DNA of 64,000 nt from Microbulbifer sp. Q7 (GTDB taxonomy: Bacteria; Pseudomonadota; Gammaproteobacteria; Pseudomonadales; Cellvibrionaceae). The stretch lies in assembly GCF_001639145.1 (NCBI RefSeq), contig NZ_LROY01000002.1, positions 186,001 to 250,000 on the forward strand. Direction: 5' to 3'. The position numbers and the translations under genes were made by a program. Below the pieces are notes generated by a model. It did not search any database. It saw nothing but the letters and a program-made list of their open reading frames with translations, and was not told where the DNA came from. Each line of letters starts with the position of its first letter. Position 1 is the first letter of the stretch. Positions 45,388 to 53,696 of the stretch are shown here, in pieces.

Positions 45388-46893
45388 TCAGGAATAGACG
45401 CCGTGCAGAAACCAGTGCTCTGATGTCAGGTCCTGAAACACCCAGTAGAGGCTGCCCTGTTCCCCGCGCGCGATGTAGTAGTCACGCGCGTGCCGGTGAT
45501 GCTGCCACCAGTAACCATCGATGCGCTCCGGGCCCTGGAGCAGTTGCAGCTCCCCGTCGTAAAACAGTTTATGGTCCCGTTGCTGGATGCGGTCAGGTCT
45601 CGGCAGCAGCCAGTTGGGGCGGGGGGCATGTGCCGGGGTGAGCTGATGACCGCGCGCCTTGCTGTGCAGGGTGAGGCTGTCGGCATTTTGCCAGGCCTGT
45701 TCCGGCAGGTAGCTTTCCTTGAGGATGACCGCAGACAGGGCCTGGTGCCCCAGCCGGGCCTTGAGTTTATCGATCAGCTGGTAGCTTTCATGCTGCTTGC
45801 TGCCTTCATCGAAAAAATCCTCCCGCAGGCTGTGGCTTTCTATAGCCTGTAGTTGCTGGCATTTGAGTGTTAGTGCCTGCACGGGTTCTTTCAGTTCCAC
45901 GCGCTCAAACTGCAGCTTGGTCAGTGCGATCAGCCTTTGCGGATCCAGCAGGGGCTGGGATATGTCTACCGTGACTTGCTGGCTGCCGCGGCTGCCGTAA
46001 TCAAGCGTCCAGCACAGTCGCTGGCTGTACAACTGGCGGCGTTGCAGCTGCCGACACAGCTCCCGTACCAGGCGTCCGGCAGGAAACAGCAGCTGCTCAC
46101 TGTTATCCAGTGGGCTTGGGAAAAATAATTCACTATCAAATTCTGCCGGCGGCTCGAAACTGGGTACCGGGTCCGGGCGGGTGCCATTCAGGCGGGCGAG
46201 GTAGTCGATAAAACTGCGCCCGAAGCGGCCACCTACTTCAGACAGGGGGATGGCCAGTAGCTGGCTGACGCGCTTGATCCCGCAGGCGTACAGCTTGGTA
46301 ATGGCCTTGTGACTGCAGTCCAGGAATTTACTGGGGGCGAAGCTGATCCACTGCCGCCACTGCTGGGGGGTGGGCGCGCTTCGGGTTTCTGCCAGCCACT
46401 GACGATGCTCCGGTAGCTGGCTGAGCAGGTGTGCAGCAGAAGGACTGTGGCCCAACCCCATCCTGTGGCTGATGCGCATCTTGTGCAGTTCCTTGCCCAG
46501 TTGCTGTAACAGGGGGGCGAGGCCGCGGTGGGCCTTGAGACTGCCGCTGATTTCCAGATAGAGGCAGGCGAAATTGCTATCGGGCTGATTCTTTTCACTT
46601 TCGGCACTGCGTGGTGATACCACGGGAGTAAAGCTGTAGGCCCACTGGGCCAGGTGCTGCAGCAGTTGTTCCTCGCGCTCCCGGTCCCGGTCCAGCAGCT
46701 GCAGTTCCGTGCAGTAGGCGCAGGCGGTGGCGATGCTGAGCCCGGGCTCGATATTGTGCGTATAGGCGGCGTTATTGGCCTCAATAATCAGGCTGTTCTG
46801 GGTTACTGCCAGGGGGGCGTCGTCGCCGGCGCGATGGGCGCGCACCAGCGCTTCCAGGGGCAGCTTCGGGAGCTGAATGCAAAGCCAGAGCAT
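45388..46893 (-). CDS. imuB: ImuB, catalytically dead Y-family polymerase homologue
   Basis: This 501-residue Y-family-like protein acts in the family as the hub of the mutasome, bridging ImuC, ImuA and the beta clamp. The N-terminus reads LWLCIQLPKLPLEAL, where active Y-polymerases have the first catalytic aspartate. The second acidic site is replaced by ACLYLEISGSLKAH. Loss of the catalytic acids is the defining trait of ImuB. The helix-hairpin-helix (LYACGIKRVSQLLAIPLSEV) is present. Confidence 0.93.
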   Translation of the reverse strand: MLWLCIQLPKLPLEALVRAHRAGDDAPLAVTQNSLIIEANNAAYTHNIEPGLSIATACAYCTELQLLDRDREREEQLLQHLAQWAYSFTPVVSPRSAESEKNQPDSNFACLYLEISGSLKAHRGLAPLLQQLGKELHKMRISHRMGLGHSPSAAHLLSQLPEHRQWLAETRSAPTPQQWRQWISFAPSKFLDCSHKAITKLYACGIKRVSQLLAIPLSEVGGRFGRSFIDYLARLNGTRPDPVPSFEPPAEFDSELFFPSPLDNSEQLLFPAGRLVRELCRQLQRRQLYSQRLCWTLDYGSRGSQQVTVDISQPLLDPQRLIALTKLQFERVELKEPVQALTLKCQQLQAIESHSLREDFFDEGSKQHESYQLIDKLKARLGHQALSAVILKESYLPEQAWQNADSLTLHSKARGHQLTPAHAPRPNWLLPRPDRIQQRDHKLFYDGELQLLQGPERIDGYWWQHHRHARDYYIARGEQGSLYWVFQDLTSEHWFLHGVYS

Positions 46894-46927
46894 GTTGGAG
46901 TCTCCGTCGGAGCCTGGTTAATTGGTA

Positions 46928-47000
46928 GATGCGCTGCGCTTATCTACCCTACGGCATTGTTACTGGTGGTTGTGCGTAGGGTGGATAAGCGCAGCGCATC
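46928..47000. repeat. Long palindromic repeat between imuA and imuB
   Basis: Two 26-base arms (46928-46953 and 46975-47000) are inverted copies with one mismatch around a 21-base spacer. The arms contain GATGCGCTGCGCTTAT and its complement. From memory, GTAGGGTGGATAAGCG...GCGCATC palindromes are scattered through many proteobacterial genomes as REP/MITE-like units. It splits an operon that is usually tightly packed. Confidence 0.85.
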
Positions 47001-47022
47001 CATCAGAGAGCGTACCGTCGAT

Positions 47023-47814
47023 TCAGTGGAGCGGTTGGTCCTGCCGCACCAGGTCCGGGTTGCGCGCCAGGTGCAGGCGCTGGCCGGATTTACCGCTCAG
47101 CTGTTTGAACAAATGCAGTGCCAATTGCTCGCCGTCGCTCTTCAGTTGCAGGCGCAGGGCCGCGGGCGATGGGGTTTGTGCACAGGAGCCGGGGCGGAAG
47201 TGAAAGTGCAGGCAATCGCCATCGCGCGCCGCCAGCTGCAGGCGGCGAAGGTCTTTGTCTGCGTGGGTTTCCTTGCCCTGCCACTGGATCAGGGCGCCGC
47301 AGGCGCCGGACTGCAGGGACTGTTCCGCCGCCCATAACTGATCCCGCTGGCCCCTGGGGTGCAGGATCAGCAGTTTTTCCAGCTGCACACCGGCCTGCGC
47401 CAGTGCCGGGGCATAGGGAATGTGTGGTGGGTTGACCAGTATCACCATGCGCCCCTGGCGGGTGAGCTCTGCCAGGGTGGGGAGTATCAGGGACATCTCG
47501 CCAATACCGGCCTTGTCGACCAAAAGCTCTGTGGTGGCGGCGCGGGGCCAGCCGTGCCCGGCCAGCAGTGCATCCAGGCCGCGGTAGCCGGTGCTGATAC
47601 CGGTGCGCGGGCGACGCTGGCCGCTGGCCAGTTGCCAGATGTCCGGGCGGGCAAGCAACTGCTGCAATGGCCGTGGCCGCTCTTGCCCTGGGGGGATAGA
47701 TGGCTCGTTGCTGGCCTGCTGAGCTAACTGCTTGTTTTGCAAAAAGTTTTCGGCGCTGTTCACGATTGGCTCGCTCCACACGGGTGGTCTGACAGGGGTT
47801 GGCTGTATGTGCAT
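47023..47814 (-). CDS. imuA: ImuA, RecA-like SOS mutagenesis protein
   Basis: This 263-residue protein resembles the ImuA/SulA-like RecA-fold family, with ISTGYRGLDALLAGHGWPRA and TTELLVDKAGIGEMSLILP. It acts with ImuB and ImuC in damage tolerance. The LexA box ends only eight bases before the ATG used here (47814). GTG 47763 has GGAG ten bases upstream and may be the real start, giving 246 residues. Confidence 0.88.
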   Translation of the reverse strand: MHIQPTPVRPPVWSEPIVNSAENFLQNKQLAQQASNEPSIPPGQERPRPLQQLLARPDIWQLASGQRRPRTGISTGYRGLDALLAGHGWPRAATTELLVDKAGIGEMSLILPTLAELTRQGRMVILVNPPHIPYAPALAQAGVQLEKLLILHPRGQRDQLWAAEQSLQSGACGALIQWQGKETHADKDLRRLQLAARDGDCLHFHFRPGSCAQTPSPAALRLQLKSDGEQLALHLFKQLSGKSGQRLHLARNPDLVRQDQPLH

Positions 47815-47822
47815 ACAGTATC

Positions 47823-47842
47823 TACTGGCAATTTATACAGTA
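47823..47842 (-). promoter_or_regulatory. LexA (SOS) box of the imuABC operon
   Basis: On the minus strand the site reads TACTGTATAAATTGCCAGTA, i.e. CTG-N10-CAG in the standard LexA 20-mer frame. It lies directly upstream of imuA, so DNA damage should induce the operon. Confidence 0.85.
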
Positions 47843-47984
47843 GTCATCCAGTGTCGGCAAGCCCACATCGGGCCTGTACGCGCTGAATTCGACGGCAATC
47901 AGTGATACTTTTTTGCACAGGGCAAACCGGCTATGATTCGGCCTCTTTAAATGACCGCCAGAAATGAACAAGTGAGGGGAAAGG

Positions 47985-48554
47985 GTGAGCATCAAATCCG
48001 ATAAGTGGATTCGTCGCATGGCTGAAAATGAGGGCATGATCGAGCCCTTCGAGCCGGGCCAGGTACGTCACGGTACATCGGGTGACCGCCTGATCTCCTA
48101 CGGTACGTCGAGCTACGGCTACGACGTGCGATGTGCCAGCGAGTTCAAGATTTTCACCAATGTGCACTCCGCCACCGTGGATCCCAAGGCGTTTGATGAA
48201 GACAGCTTTGTGGATGTGGAGGGCGACTACTGTGTCATACCGCCCAACTCCTTCGCGCTGGCGCGCACCGTGGAGTACTTTCGCATTCCGCGCTCGGTAC
48301 TGACCATCTGCCTGGGCAAGTCTACCTACGCCCGTTGCGGCATCATCGTCAACGTGACCCCGCTGGAGCCCGAGTGGGAAGGCCACGTGACCCTGGAATT
48401 CTCCAACACCACCAACCTGCCCGCGAAAATCTACGCGAATGAAGGTGTGGCACAGATGCTGTTCTTCGAATCCGATGAAATCTGCGATGTGTCCTACAAG
48501 GATCGCGGTGGCAAATACCAGGGGCAGCGCGGCGTCACCCTGCCGAAGACCTGA
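47985..48554 (+). CDS. dcd: dCTP deaminase
   Basis: Dcd converts dCTP to dUTP for thymidylate synthesis. The 189-residue protein has [35 protein letters not shown] and the catalytic Glu138 in TLEFSNTT. The start is GTG 47985 after GGGGAAAG. Genes for the YhiN flavoprotein and a zinc-ribbon-like protein follow closely, so the three are probably one operon. Confidence 0.96.
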   Translation: MSIKSDKWIRRMAENEGMIEPFEPGQVRHGTSGDRLISYGTSSYGYDVRCASEFKIFTNVHSATVDPKAFDEDSFVDVEGDYCVIPPNSFALARTVEYFRIPRSVLTICLGKSTYARCGIIVNVTPLEPEWEGHVTLEFSNTTNLPAKIYANEGVAQMLFFESDEICDVSYKDRGGKYQGQRGVTLPKT

Positions 48555-48565
48555 TCTGACCACGA

Positions 48566-49771
48566 ATGACAGACCTTCCTACCCAGACCGATGTACTGAT
48601 CATCGGCGCCGGCGCCGCCGGCCTGATGTGTGCCTCGGTGGCGGGCAAGCGTGGCCGCAGCGTGCTGGTGCTGGACCACGCCAACAAGGTCGGTAAAAAA
48701 ATCCTGATGTCCGGCGGCGGCCGCTGCAACTTCACCAACCTGTACACGGCGCCGGACAACTTCTACAGCGAAAACCCCCATTTCTGTAAATCCGCCCTGG
48801 CCCGCTATACCCAGTGGGACTTTATTGCGCTGGTAGAAAAGCACGGTATCCCCTACCACGAGAAAACTCTTGGTCAGTTATTCTGTGACAACAAGTCCCG
48901 GGATATTGTCGACCTGCTGCTGACGGAGTGTCGTGAGGCGAAAGCCCAGATTCGCACCCGCTGTGAAATTCAGCGCATCGAGCCTCTCGATGAAGCGCAA
49001 GCGAAAGGCTTTGAGGTGCACACCTCCCTCGGCAAGGTGGTGTGTGAATCCCTGGTGATCGCCACCGGCGGACTGTCGATCCCTACCATGGGTGCTACCG
49101 GTTTTGGCTACGATATTGCCAAGCAGTTCGGCCACAACATTATTCCCACCCGCGCGGCGCTGGTACCGTTTATCCTGAATAAGCGCGCGCTGGCGCGGCA
49201 GCAGGAATTGCCGGGTACCTCACTGGCGGTGAATACCAGCTGCGCCGAGGGCCACTTCCACGAGCAGATGCTGTTTACTCACAAGGGCCTGAGTGGCCCG
49301 GCGGTTCTGCAGATTTCCAGCCACTGGAAAGAGGGTATGCCGGTGACCTTCGATCTGGCGCCGGGGCTGGATCTCGCGGACTGGATCAGCGAACAGCGCG
49401 GCAAAAAGCAGGAGAGCTTTCTGCATACGGTGCTGACGGAGTTATGGAGTAAAAAACTGGTGCAGTTTTTCCTGCAGCGAAGTGGTCTGGAAAGCAAACC
49501 GCTCAAGCAGTACAGAGAGCAGGCTCTGAGGGAAGTGGGTGAAAAACTACAGACCTGGACGCTGACCCCGGAAGGTACCGAAGGTTACCGCACCGCGGAA
49601 GTTACCCTGGGAGGCGTGGATACCAACGAGGTGTCGTCGCGTAGTATGCAAAGCATGAAGCAGCCGGGGCTGTATTTTATCGGTGAGGTGCTGGATGTCA
49701 CCGGCTGGCTTGGCGGATTTAATTTTCAATGGGCCTGGGCATCTGCCCATGCCGCCGGTGGGGAGGTTTGA
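48566..49771 (+). CDS. yhiN: YhiN/HI0933 family flavoprotein
   Basis: This 401-residue FAD-binding protein has the dinucleotide motif IIGAGAAGLMCASVAG, the signature GKKILMSGGGRCNFTN and the C-terminal YFIGEVLDVTGWLGGFNFQWAWASAHAAG. All are diagnostic of the HI0933/YhiN family. The E. coli member has been reported as the dihydrouridine synthase acting on 23S rRNA (RdsA). I assign the same role here by family only. It begins 11 bases after dcd. Confidence 0.93.
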   Translation: MTDLPTQTDVLIIGAGAAGLMCASVAGKRGRSVLVLDHANKVGKKILMSGGGRCNFTNLYTAPDNFYSENPHFCKSALARYTQWDFIALVEKHGIPYHEKTLGQLFCDNKSRDIVDLLLTECREAKAQIRTRCEIQRIEPLDEAQAKGFEVHTSLGKVVCESLVIATGGLSIPTMGATGFGYDIAKQFGHNIIPTRAALVPFILNKRALARQQELPGTSLAVNTSCAEGHFHEQMLFTHKGLSGPAVLQISSHWKEGMPVTFDLAPGLDLADWISEQRGKKQESFLHTVLTELWSKKLVQFFLQRSGLESKPLKQYREQALREVGEKLQTWTLTPEGTEGYRTAEVTLGGVDTNEVSSRSMQSMKQPGLYFIGEVLDVTGWLGGFNFQWAWASAHAAGGEV

Positions 49772-49774
49772 TCA

Positions 49775-49960
49775 ATGGGTGATGTATTGCCATTCAAGCG
49801 CAAAACCCCTTGGGAAAAACACAAGGGCAGCAGTCTGTGCCGTGATGGGTTTCACAAGTGGGTGGTCGTCACCGAGCGCAAGTTTGATGTGAAGCAGGGG
49901 AAGCTGGTCACGGAGTACCGCTGCCAACGGTGTGGAAAAACCAAGACCGAGTTGCTGTAA
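49775..49960 (+). CDS. Small zinc-ribbon-like protein
   Basis: This 61-residue basic protein ends in YRCQRCGKTKTELL, a CxxC knuckle, and has a second Cys/His pair, Cys22 and His27, in LCRDGFHKWVV. Together they could bind one zinc. GGAGG nine bases before the ATG and a 3-base gap to yhiN indicate real translation in the same operon. I recognise no named family. Confidence 0.8.
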   Translation: MGDVLPFKRKTPWEKHKGSSLCRDGFHKWVVVTERKFDVKQGKLVTEYRCQRCGKTKTELL

Positions 49961-49977
49961 TTAAAATTACTGTAAAT

Positions 49978-50005
49978 AAAAAGCCGGCAGGAATGCCGGC
50001 TTTTT
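49978..50005. terminator. Bidirectional terminator between convergent operons
   Basis: A perfect 12-bp stem (49978-49989 with 49994-50005, loop GGAA) carries an A-run on the left and a T-run on the right. It ends both the dcd operon and the S46 peptidase gene. Confidence 0.92.
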
Positions 50006-50021
50006 ATTATTGCGGTCTGAA

Positions 50022-52325
50022 TTACTGCTTCGGCGCCGCTACCCCCATCTCTTCCAGCAGATTATCGGCGTGATCCACTTTCTCCATTACCCACAGCATA
50101 TATTCCACATCCACATGGATGGCACGGGTGTTGTCGTTGAAGTCCCAGTCGGCATTGATGCTGTCGTAGGTGCCGTCGAACACCAGGCCAATGAACTCAC
50201 CCTTGCCGTTCATGGTGGCAGAGCCGGAGTTACCGCCGGTGATGTCCACGGTGGTAAGGAAGTTCACCGGCACGGAATCCAGTTTTTCATCGTAGAAGCG
50301 ACCGTAGTCCTTGTTCTCAATCGCCTCCAGTAGCCCCTGCGGTGCGTCGAAGGGATCTTCACCGGTGTATTTGGCCTTAATACCACGCAGGGTGGTGAAG
50401 GGGACAAAGCCGTCTTTGCCATCGTTGCCATCGGCGGCACCTTTGATGGTGCCGGCAGGCGGGGTGTAGCCTTTCACCAGGCCATAGGTCAGGCGCAGGG
50501 AACTGTTGGCATCCGGGTAAACCGGCTTGCCTTGCTCATTGTAATAGGCAATCAGCAGATCCATATACTTCGGGCGCACTTCGGCGAAGCGGCCTTCCAT
50601 TTCCTTATCGTGCTGTTCGATCGCCAAGCGGTCGTCATAGGTGGCCACCGCCAGCTGGATAAACGGATCGTCACTGTTGCGGAATTCTTCCGGTGATTTT
50701 TCCATCCACGCGAGGCGATTCTCGGTTTTCGTGAGGCCGGTTTTCTCATACATGGCCGAGAGCTGCTGCTGCAGTGCATCACCACTCAGCCCACTTTTGA
50801 AGAAGCTATCGAAACTGCCCAAGCGCTGGTCCTTCGGCAGGGCGTTGTAGCGCTCGATGAAGTAGGTCCAGATGGCCTGGTCCACACCCGGCGCGAAGTT
50901 GCGCTCGATGCGCTTCATGCTTTCAGTGAAGCGTGTGATGTCCCGCTCCTGATAGCCAGGCTCACGCTCCATGTTGGGCTTCTGTTTTTCCAGGCTCAGG
51001 CGATACAGGCGCTGCGCTGCACTGAGCATGGAGGAGCGGTTCATGTAGCCCAGCAGCAAATCGCGCTCCTGGGTGGACTGCTGTTCGCTGATCAACTTCT
51101 GCAGATCGGCGATGACGGATGCGTATTGCTTGCTGGCTTCCGGGTTGGCATCGATCCATGCCTGCAGGTCTTTTTCCAGCTGCTGTTTACGGTTCAGCAG
51201 GTCGCTGCGGTTGTAACCCTCCATCATGCCGGTGAAGTTTTTGGCGTAGTTATTCAGGCCCGCTACAAGGCTCGCGTATTTCAGTGCGGCATCCTTGTTG
51301 TCTTCGGTGGCCTGGCCGATCACCTCGGACCACTCTGCCAGTACTTTCTGCATGGTGGGGTAGTACCAGGTGAAGTTGTTGCTAACTTCCTCTGCGGTGC
51401 GGTAGCGGTTGGTGCGCCCGGGGTAGCCGGCCACCATCACGAAGTCACCTTCCTGCGGGCCTTTGGTAGACACGGTCAGGTGATGCTTGGGCTGGTAGGG
51501 CACGTTGTCTTTGGCGAAATCCGCCGGTTTGCCATCTGTGCCCACGTAGGCGCGCAGGAAAGCGTAGTCACCGGTATGGCGTGGCCACATCCAGTTGTCG
51601 ATATCGCCACCGAACTTGCCGATGGAGGAGGCGGGCGCATGTACCAGACGTACATCGCGGATCGCCAGTTGCTTGATCAGGTAATAGCTGGCACCGCCGT
51701 AGTAGCTGTACACCTCGCAGCGGTGGCCCGGGTCGGATTCACATTCGGCCACCAACGCCTTTTCTGCGTCTTCAATGGCCTTGAAGCGGGTGGCTCCGTC
51801 CATGCCATCGCTGAGCTTGCTGTTGATCTTGTCCGTGACTTCATTCATGTCCACGGTGACATAAATACGCGAGCCCGGTGCTGCGGGAACTTCTTCTTCC
51901 AGGGTTTTGGCGAGGAAGCCGTTGGCCAACAGGTCGTTGTCTTCGGTGGAGTTGTAGGAGATGGAGCCATAGGCGCAGTGGTGGTTGGTGGCCACCAGGC
52001 CTTTGGGGGATACGAATGAGGCGGAGCAGCCCCCCAGGCTGACTACGGCATTCATCGGGAATTTGGTCAGATCCGTCATGGTTTTGGGATCGAGCGTGAG
52101 GCCGAGATCTTTCAGCTTGTCACCCAGCTCCGGCAGCTGGCGGGGCATCCACATGCCTTCGGTGGAGACGTTGTCGGTCTGTGCTGCTTCACTGGCGGGC
52201 ATGCTGTTGCCGGCAGTACTGGCCTGCGATTTGGCTGGGTCGGCGGGCTTGCCGCACGCGGCGAGTAGGGCGATGGAGAGCGCCAGCCCAAATTTTTGCG
52301 TGAGTTTGTTGTTATTCACTGTCAT
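50022..52325 (-). CDS. S46 family dipeptidyl peptidase (DPP7-like)
   Basis: This is a 767-residue serine dipeptidyl-peptidase of family S46, releasing dipeptides from the N-terminus of peptides. It has a lipoprotein signal with lipobox LAAC (Cys24), catalytic histidine in TNHHC (114-117), the aspartate region FGGDIDNWMWPRHTGDYA, and nucleophile Ser700 in GGNSGSA. The S1-pocket position reads FDG (Gly718). DPP7 enzymes have glycine there and Asp/Glu-specific DPP11 enzymes have arginine, so hydrophobic P1 preference is inferred. It is expected to be tethered in the periplasm or at the outer membrane. Confidence 0.93.
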   Translation of the reverse strand: MTVNNNKLTQKFGLALSIALLAACGKPADPAKSQASTAGNSMPASEAAQTDNVSTEGMWMPRQLPELGDKLKDLGLTLDPKTMTDLTKFPMNAVVSLGGCSASFVSPKGLVATNHHCAYGSISYNSTEDNDLLANGFLAKTLEEEVPAAPGSRIYVTVDMNEVTDKINSKLSDGMDGATRFKAIEDAEKALVAECESDPGHRCEVYSYYGGASYYLIKQLAIRDVRLVHAPASSIGKFGGDIDNWMWPRHTGDYAFLRAYVGTDGKPADFAKDNVPYQPKHHLTVSTKGPQEGDFVMVAGYPGRTNRYRTAEEVSNNFTWYYPTMQKVLAEWSEVIGQATEDNKDAALKYASLVAGLNNYAKNFTGMMEGYNRSDLLNRKQQLEKDLQAWIDANPEASKQYASVIADLQKLISEQQSTQERDLLLGYMNRSSMLSAAQRLYRLSLEKQKPNMEREPGYQERDITRFTESMKRIERNFAPGVDQAIWTYFIERYNALPKDQRLGSFDSFFKSGLSGDALQQQLSAMYEKTGLTKTENRLAWMEKSPEEFRNSDDPFIQLAVATYDDRLAIEQHDKEMEGRFAEVRPKYMDLLIAYYNEQGKPVYPDANSSLRLTYGLVKGYTPPAGTIKGAADGNDGKDGFVPFTTLRGIKAKYTGEDPFDAPQGLLEAIENKDYGRFYDEKLDSVPVNFLTTVDITGGNSGSATMNGKGEFIGLVFDGTYDSINADWDFNDNTRAIHVDVEYMLWVMEKVDHADNLLEEMGVAAPKQ

Positions 52326-52547
52326 TCCTTCAAGCAGTTTATTGGTGGTCTGCAGGGTTTAGTTGCGCCGGGGGATCGTCCCGGGAGCACAAAAAATAAA
52401 CGGCCACTGTGGCGACCGTAAGCACGGATACTGCCACAGAAGTTCGGTTACTGAAATTATCTGCGCGTCAGGGAGAAGACGCGCTGAGACAAGCCTCCCT
52501 CAGTGTAGAATCTACCGGGAAGGTGATTGAAGGGGTGGGAGAACACG

Positions 52548-52763
52548 ATGTTGGACAAGCAGGATTTGGTGGATATCGCGCGCACCAAAATGCCGTTTGG
52601 TAAATACGCGGGCCGGGTGTTGATCGATTTACCGGAAGAATATTTGCTGTGGTTTGCGAAGAAAGAATTCCCCCAGGGGCGGCTCGGGCACCTGATGGCG
52701 CTGACCCTGGAAATAAAAATTGAGGGTCTGGAGGGCCTGGTCAAACCCCTGAAAAAACAATGA
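52548..52763 (+). CDS. DUF3820 family protein
   Basis: This 71-residue protein is nearly all one conserved block: MPFGKYAGRVLIDLPEEYLL, followed by FPQGRLGHLMALTLEIKIEGLEGLVKPLK. It matches the DUF3820 family common in gammaproteobacteria. Some relatives are fused to or encoded near exonucleases, but the role is unknown. ATG 52548 (MLDKQDLVDIA) with GGGAG upstream is preferred over an in-frame start seven codons earlier. Confidence 0.92.
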   Translation: MLDKQDLVDIARTKMPFGKYAGRVLIDLPEEYLLWFAKKEFPQGRLGHLMALTLEIKIEGLEGLVKPLKKQ

Positions 52764-52786
52764 GCCCCGCGAGGGGCTCGTTGTTC
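52762..52786 (+). terminator. Hairpin terminator after the DUF3820 gene
   Basis: The stem GAGCCCC/GGGGCTC (52762-52779) begins inside the stop codon and is followed by GTTGTTC, a weak T-run. Imperfect 14-bp repeats of ATTGTTGCTCAATC follow to 52818. Confidence 0.6.
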
Positions 52787-52832
52787 AATCATTGTTGATC
52801 AAGCATTGTTGCTCAATCAGGGTGCGCAGCGT

Positions 52833-53099
52833 TTAACGATAGACGCGACGACCATAACGATCGTAGTAATAACGACGTTTTTTCTCACGGTCGTACAGGT
52901 AACCACCGGCACCGCCCAGAGCTGCACCGACTGCGGCGCCGCCGGGTCTGCCGGTAACCAGGGCGCCGGTCACGGCACCGATGCCAATGCCGGTGCCGAC
53001 GCGGCGATCAGTGTCGCTCATGTTGGCACAACCGGCGGTGGTCAGAGAGAGCGCCAGCGCGGAAGCCAGGCCGGCGTGTTTGAGAGTCTGAAACTGCAT
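52833..53099 (-). CDS. Glycine-zipper lipoprotein (SlyB/YMGG-like)
   Basis: This 88-residue protein has a lipoprotein signal (lipobox TAGC, about residue 24). A glycine-zipper membrane segment follows (GTGIGIGAVTGALVTGRPGG, then AAVGAALGGAGGY). The tail is Arg/Tyr-rich (DREKKRRYYYDRYGRRVYR). Small glycine-zipper lipoproteins of this type sit in the outer membrane and often respond to envelope stress; the exact role is unknown. GGAG stands five bases before ATG 53099. The longer open frame upstream is not supported. Confidence 0.88.
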   Translation of the reverse strand: MQFQTLKHAGLASALALSLTTAGCANMSDTDRRVGTGIGIGAVTGALVTGRPGGAAVGAALGGAGGYLYDREKKRRYYYDRYGRRVYR

Positions 53100-53431
53100 A
53101 AATACTCCGTCTACGTTTGCTCCGATATCGCAGGGGGAGTGTATGGTCGTGACCCGGCCCTCCCAACGGGAACCGCGGGGCAATGGTGGTCGCGGGATCA
53201 AAATGAGAAAAAAGTGTGGGGTGCGCCTGCCCGATCTTACACTGGTAACAGTCCCGGGAAGACTCCCCCATCGCGAGACGAGGTGGAGTGCCAACAACAA
53301 GCGGTCCGTAACCGAGACTGAACATGACCGTAAATAGACCCACAGCGGGTGACCACTGATCTGGAATTGATTGATTTCAGCGAGTGAAAGAGCGGGAAGT
53401 TTCAGTCAGCTTGATTGGGAAAATGGGGCGA

Positions 53432-53458
53432 AGCGGTCGACGCAGGTCGGCCGCTTTT
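53432..53458 (+). terminator. Orphan terminator-like hairpin (possible small RNA end)
   Basis: The stem AGCGGTCGAC/GTCGGCCGCT (one mismatch, loop GCAG) is followed by TTTT. No plus-strand gene ends upstream within 650 bases, so it may close a small RNA. Confidence 0.4.
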
Positions 53459-53652
53459 CTGTTGTGGATCTGTCGTGCCGACCTACCCGGGATATTTCGT
53501 TTCGAAAGCAAATCGCAATCTCTCCTACCTCCGGCAGCTCCCTTCGCGGCGATTTTCGCGCCATTAACTGATTCCTGCGTGTGACTTACCTCTCAAGACT
53601 GCCTGAGGGGGCTGGTCAGGTCGGCCGGTACCACGGTAAGGTGAAAACCTGA

Positions 53653-53696
53653 TGACATCGCTGTCATATTTTTGAGAAAAAATGACAGCGATGTCA
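53653..53696. promoter_or_regulatory. Paired inverted LacI-type operators before the chitinase
   Basis: TGACATCGCTGTCA (53653-53666) and TGACAGCGATGTCA (53683-53696) are each dyads (TGACA-N4-TGTCA) with the central CG typical of LacI-family sites. They are exact inverted copies of each other with centres 30 bases apart, about three DNA turns. From memory, NagR, the LacI-type regulator of chitin/GlcNAc use in Shewanella and Xanthomonas, binds ATGACA-N4-TGTCAT sites. A NagR-like repressor is therefore the likely binder. Confidence 0.7.

Noticed and set aside
45388..46893. ImuB as an active Y-family polymerase
   Set aside because: The acidic residues needed for catalysis are replaced at both sites, and the gene lies in an imuA-imuB-imuC operon.
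53371..53584. Two overlapping 66-codon frames upstream of the chitinase
   Set aside because: No ribosome site, no conserved sequence seen, and a terminator-like hairpin falls inside them.
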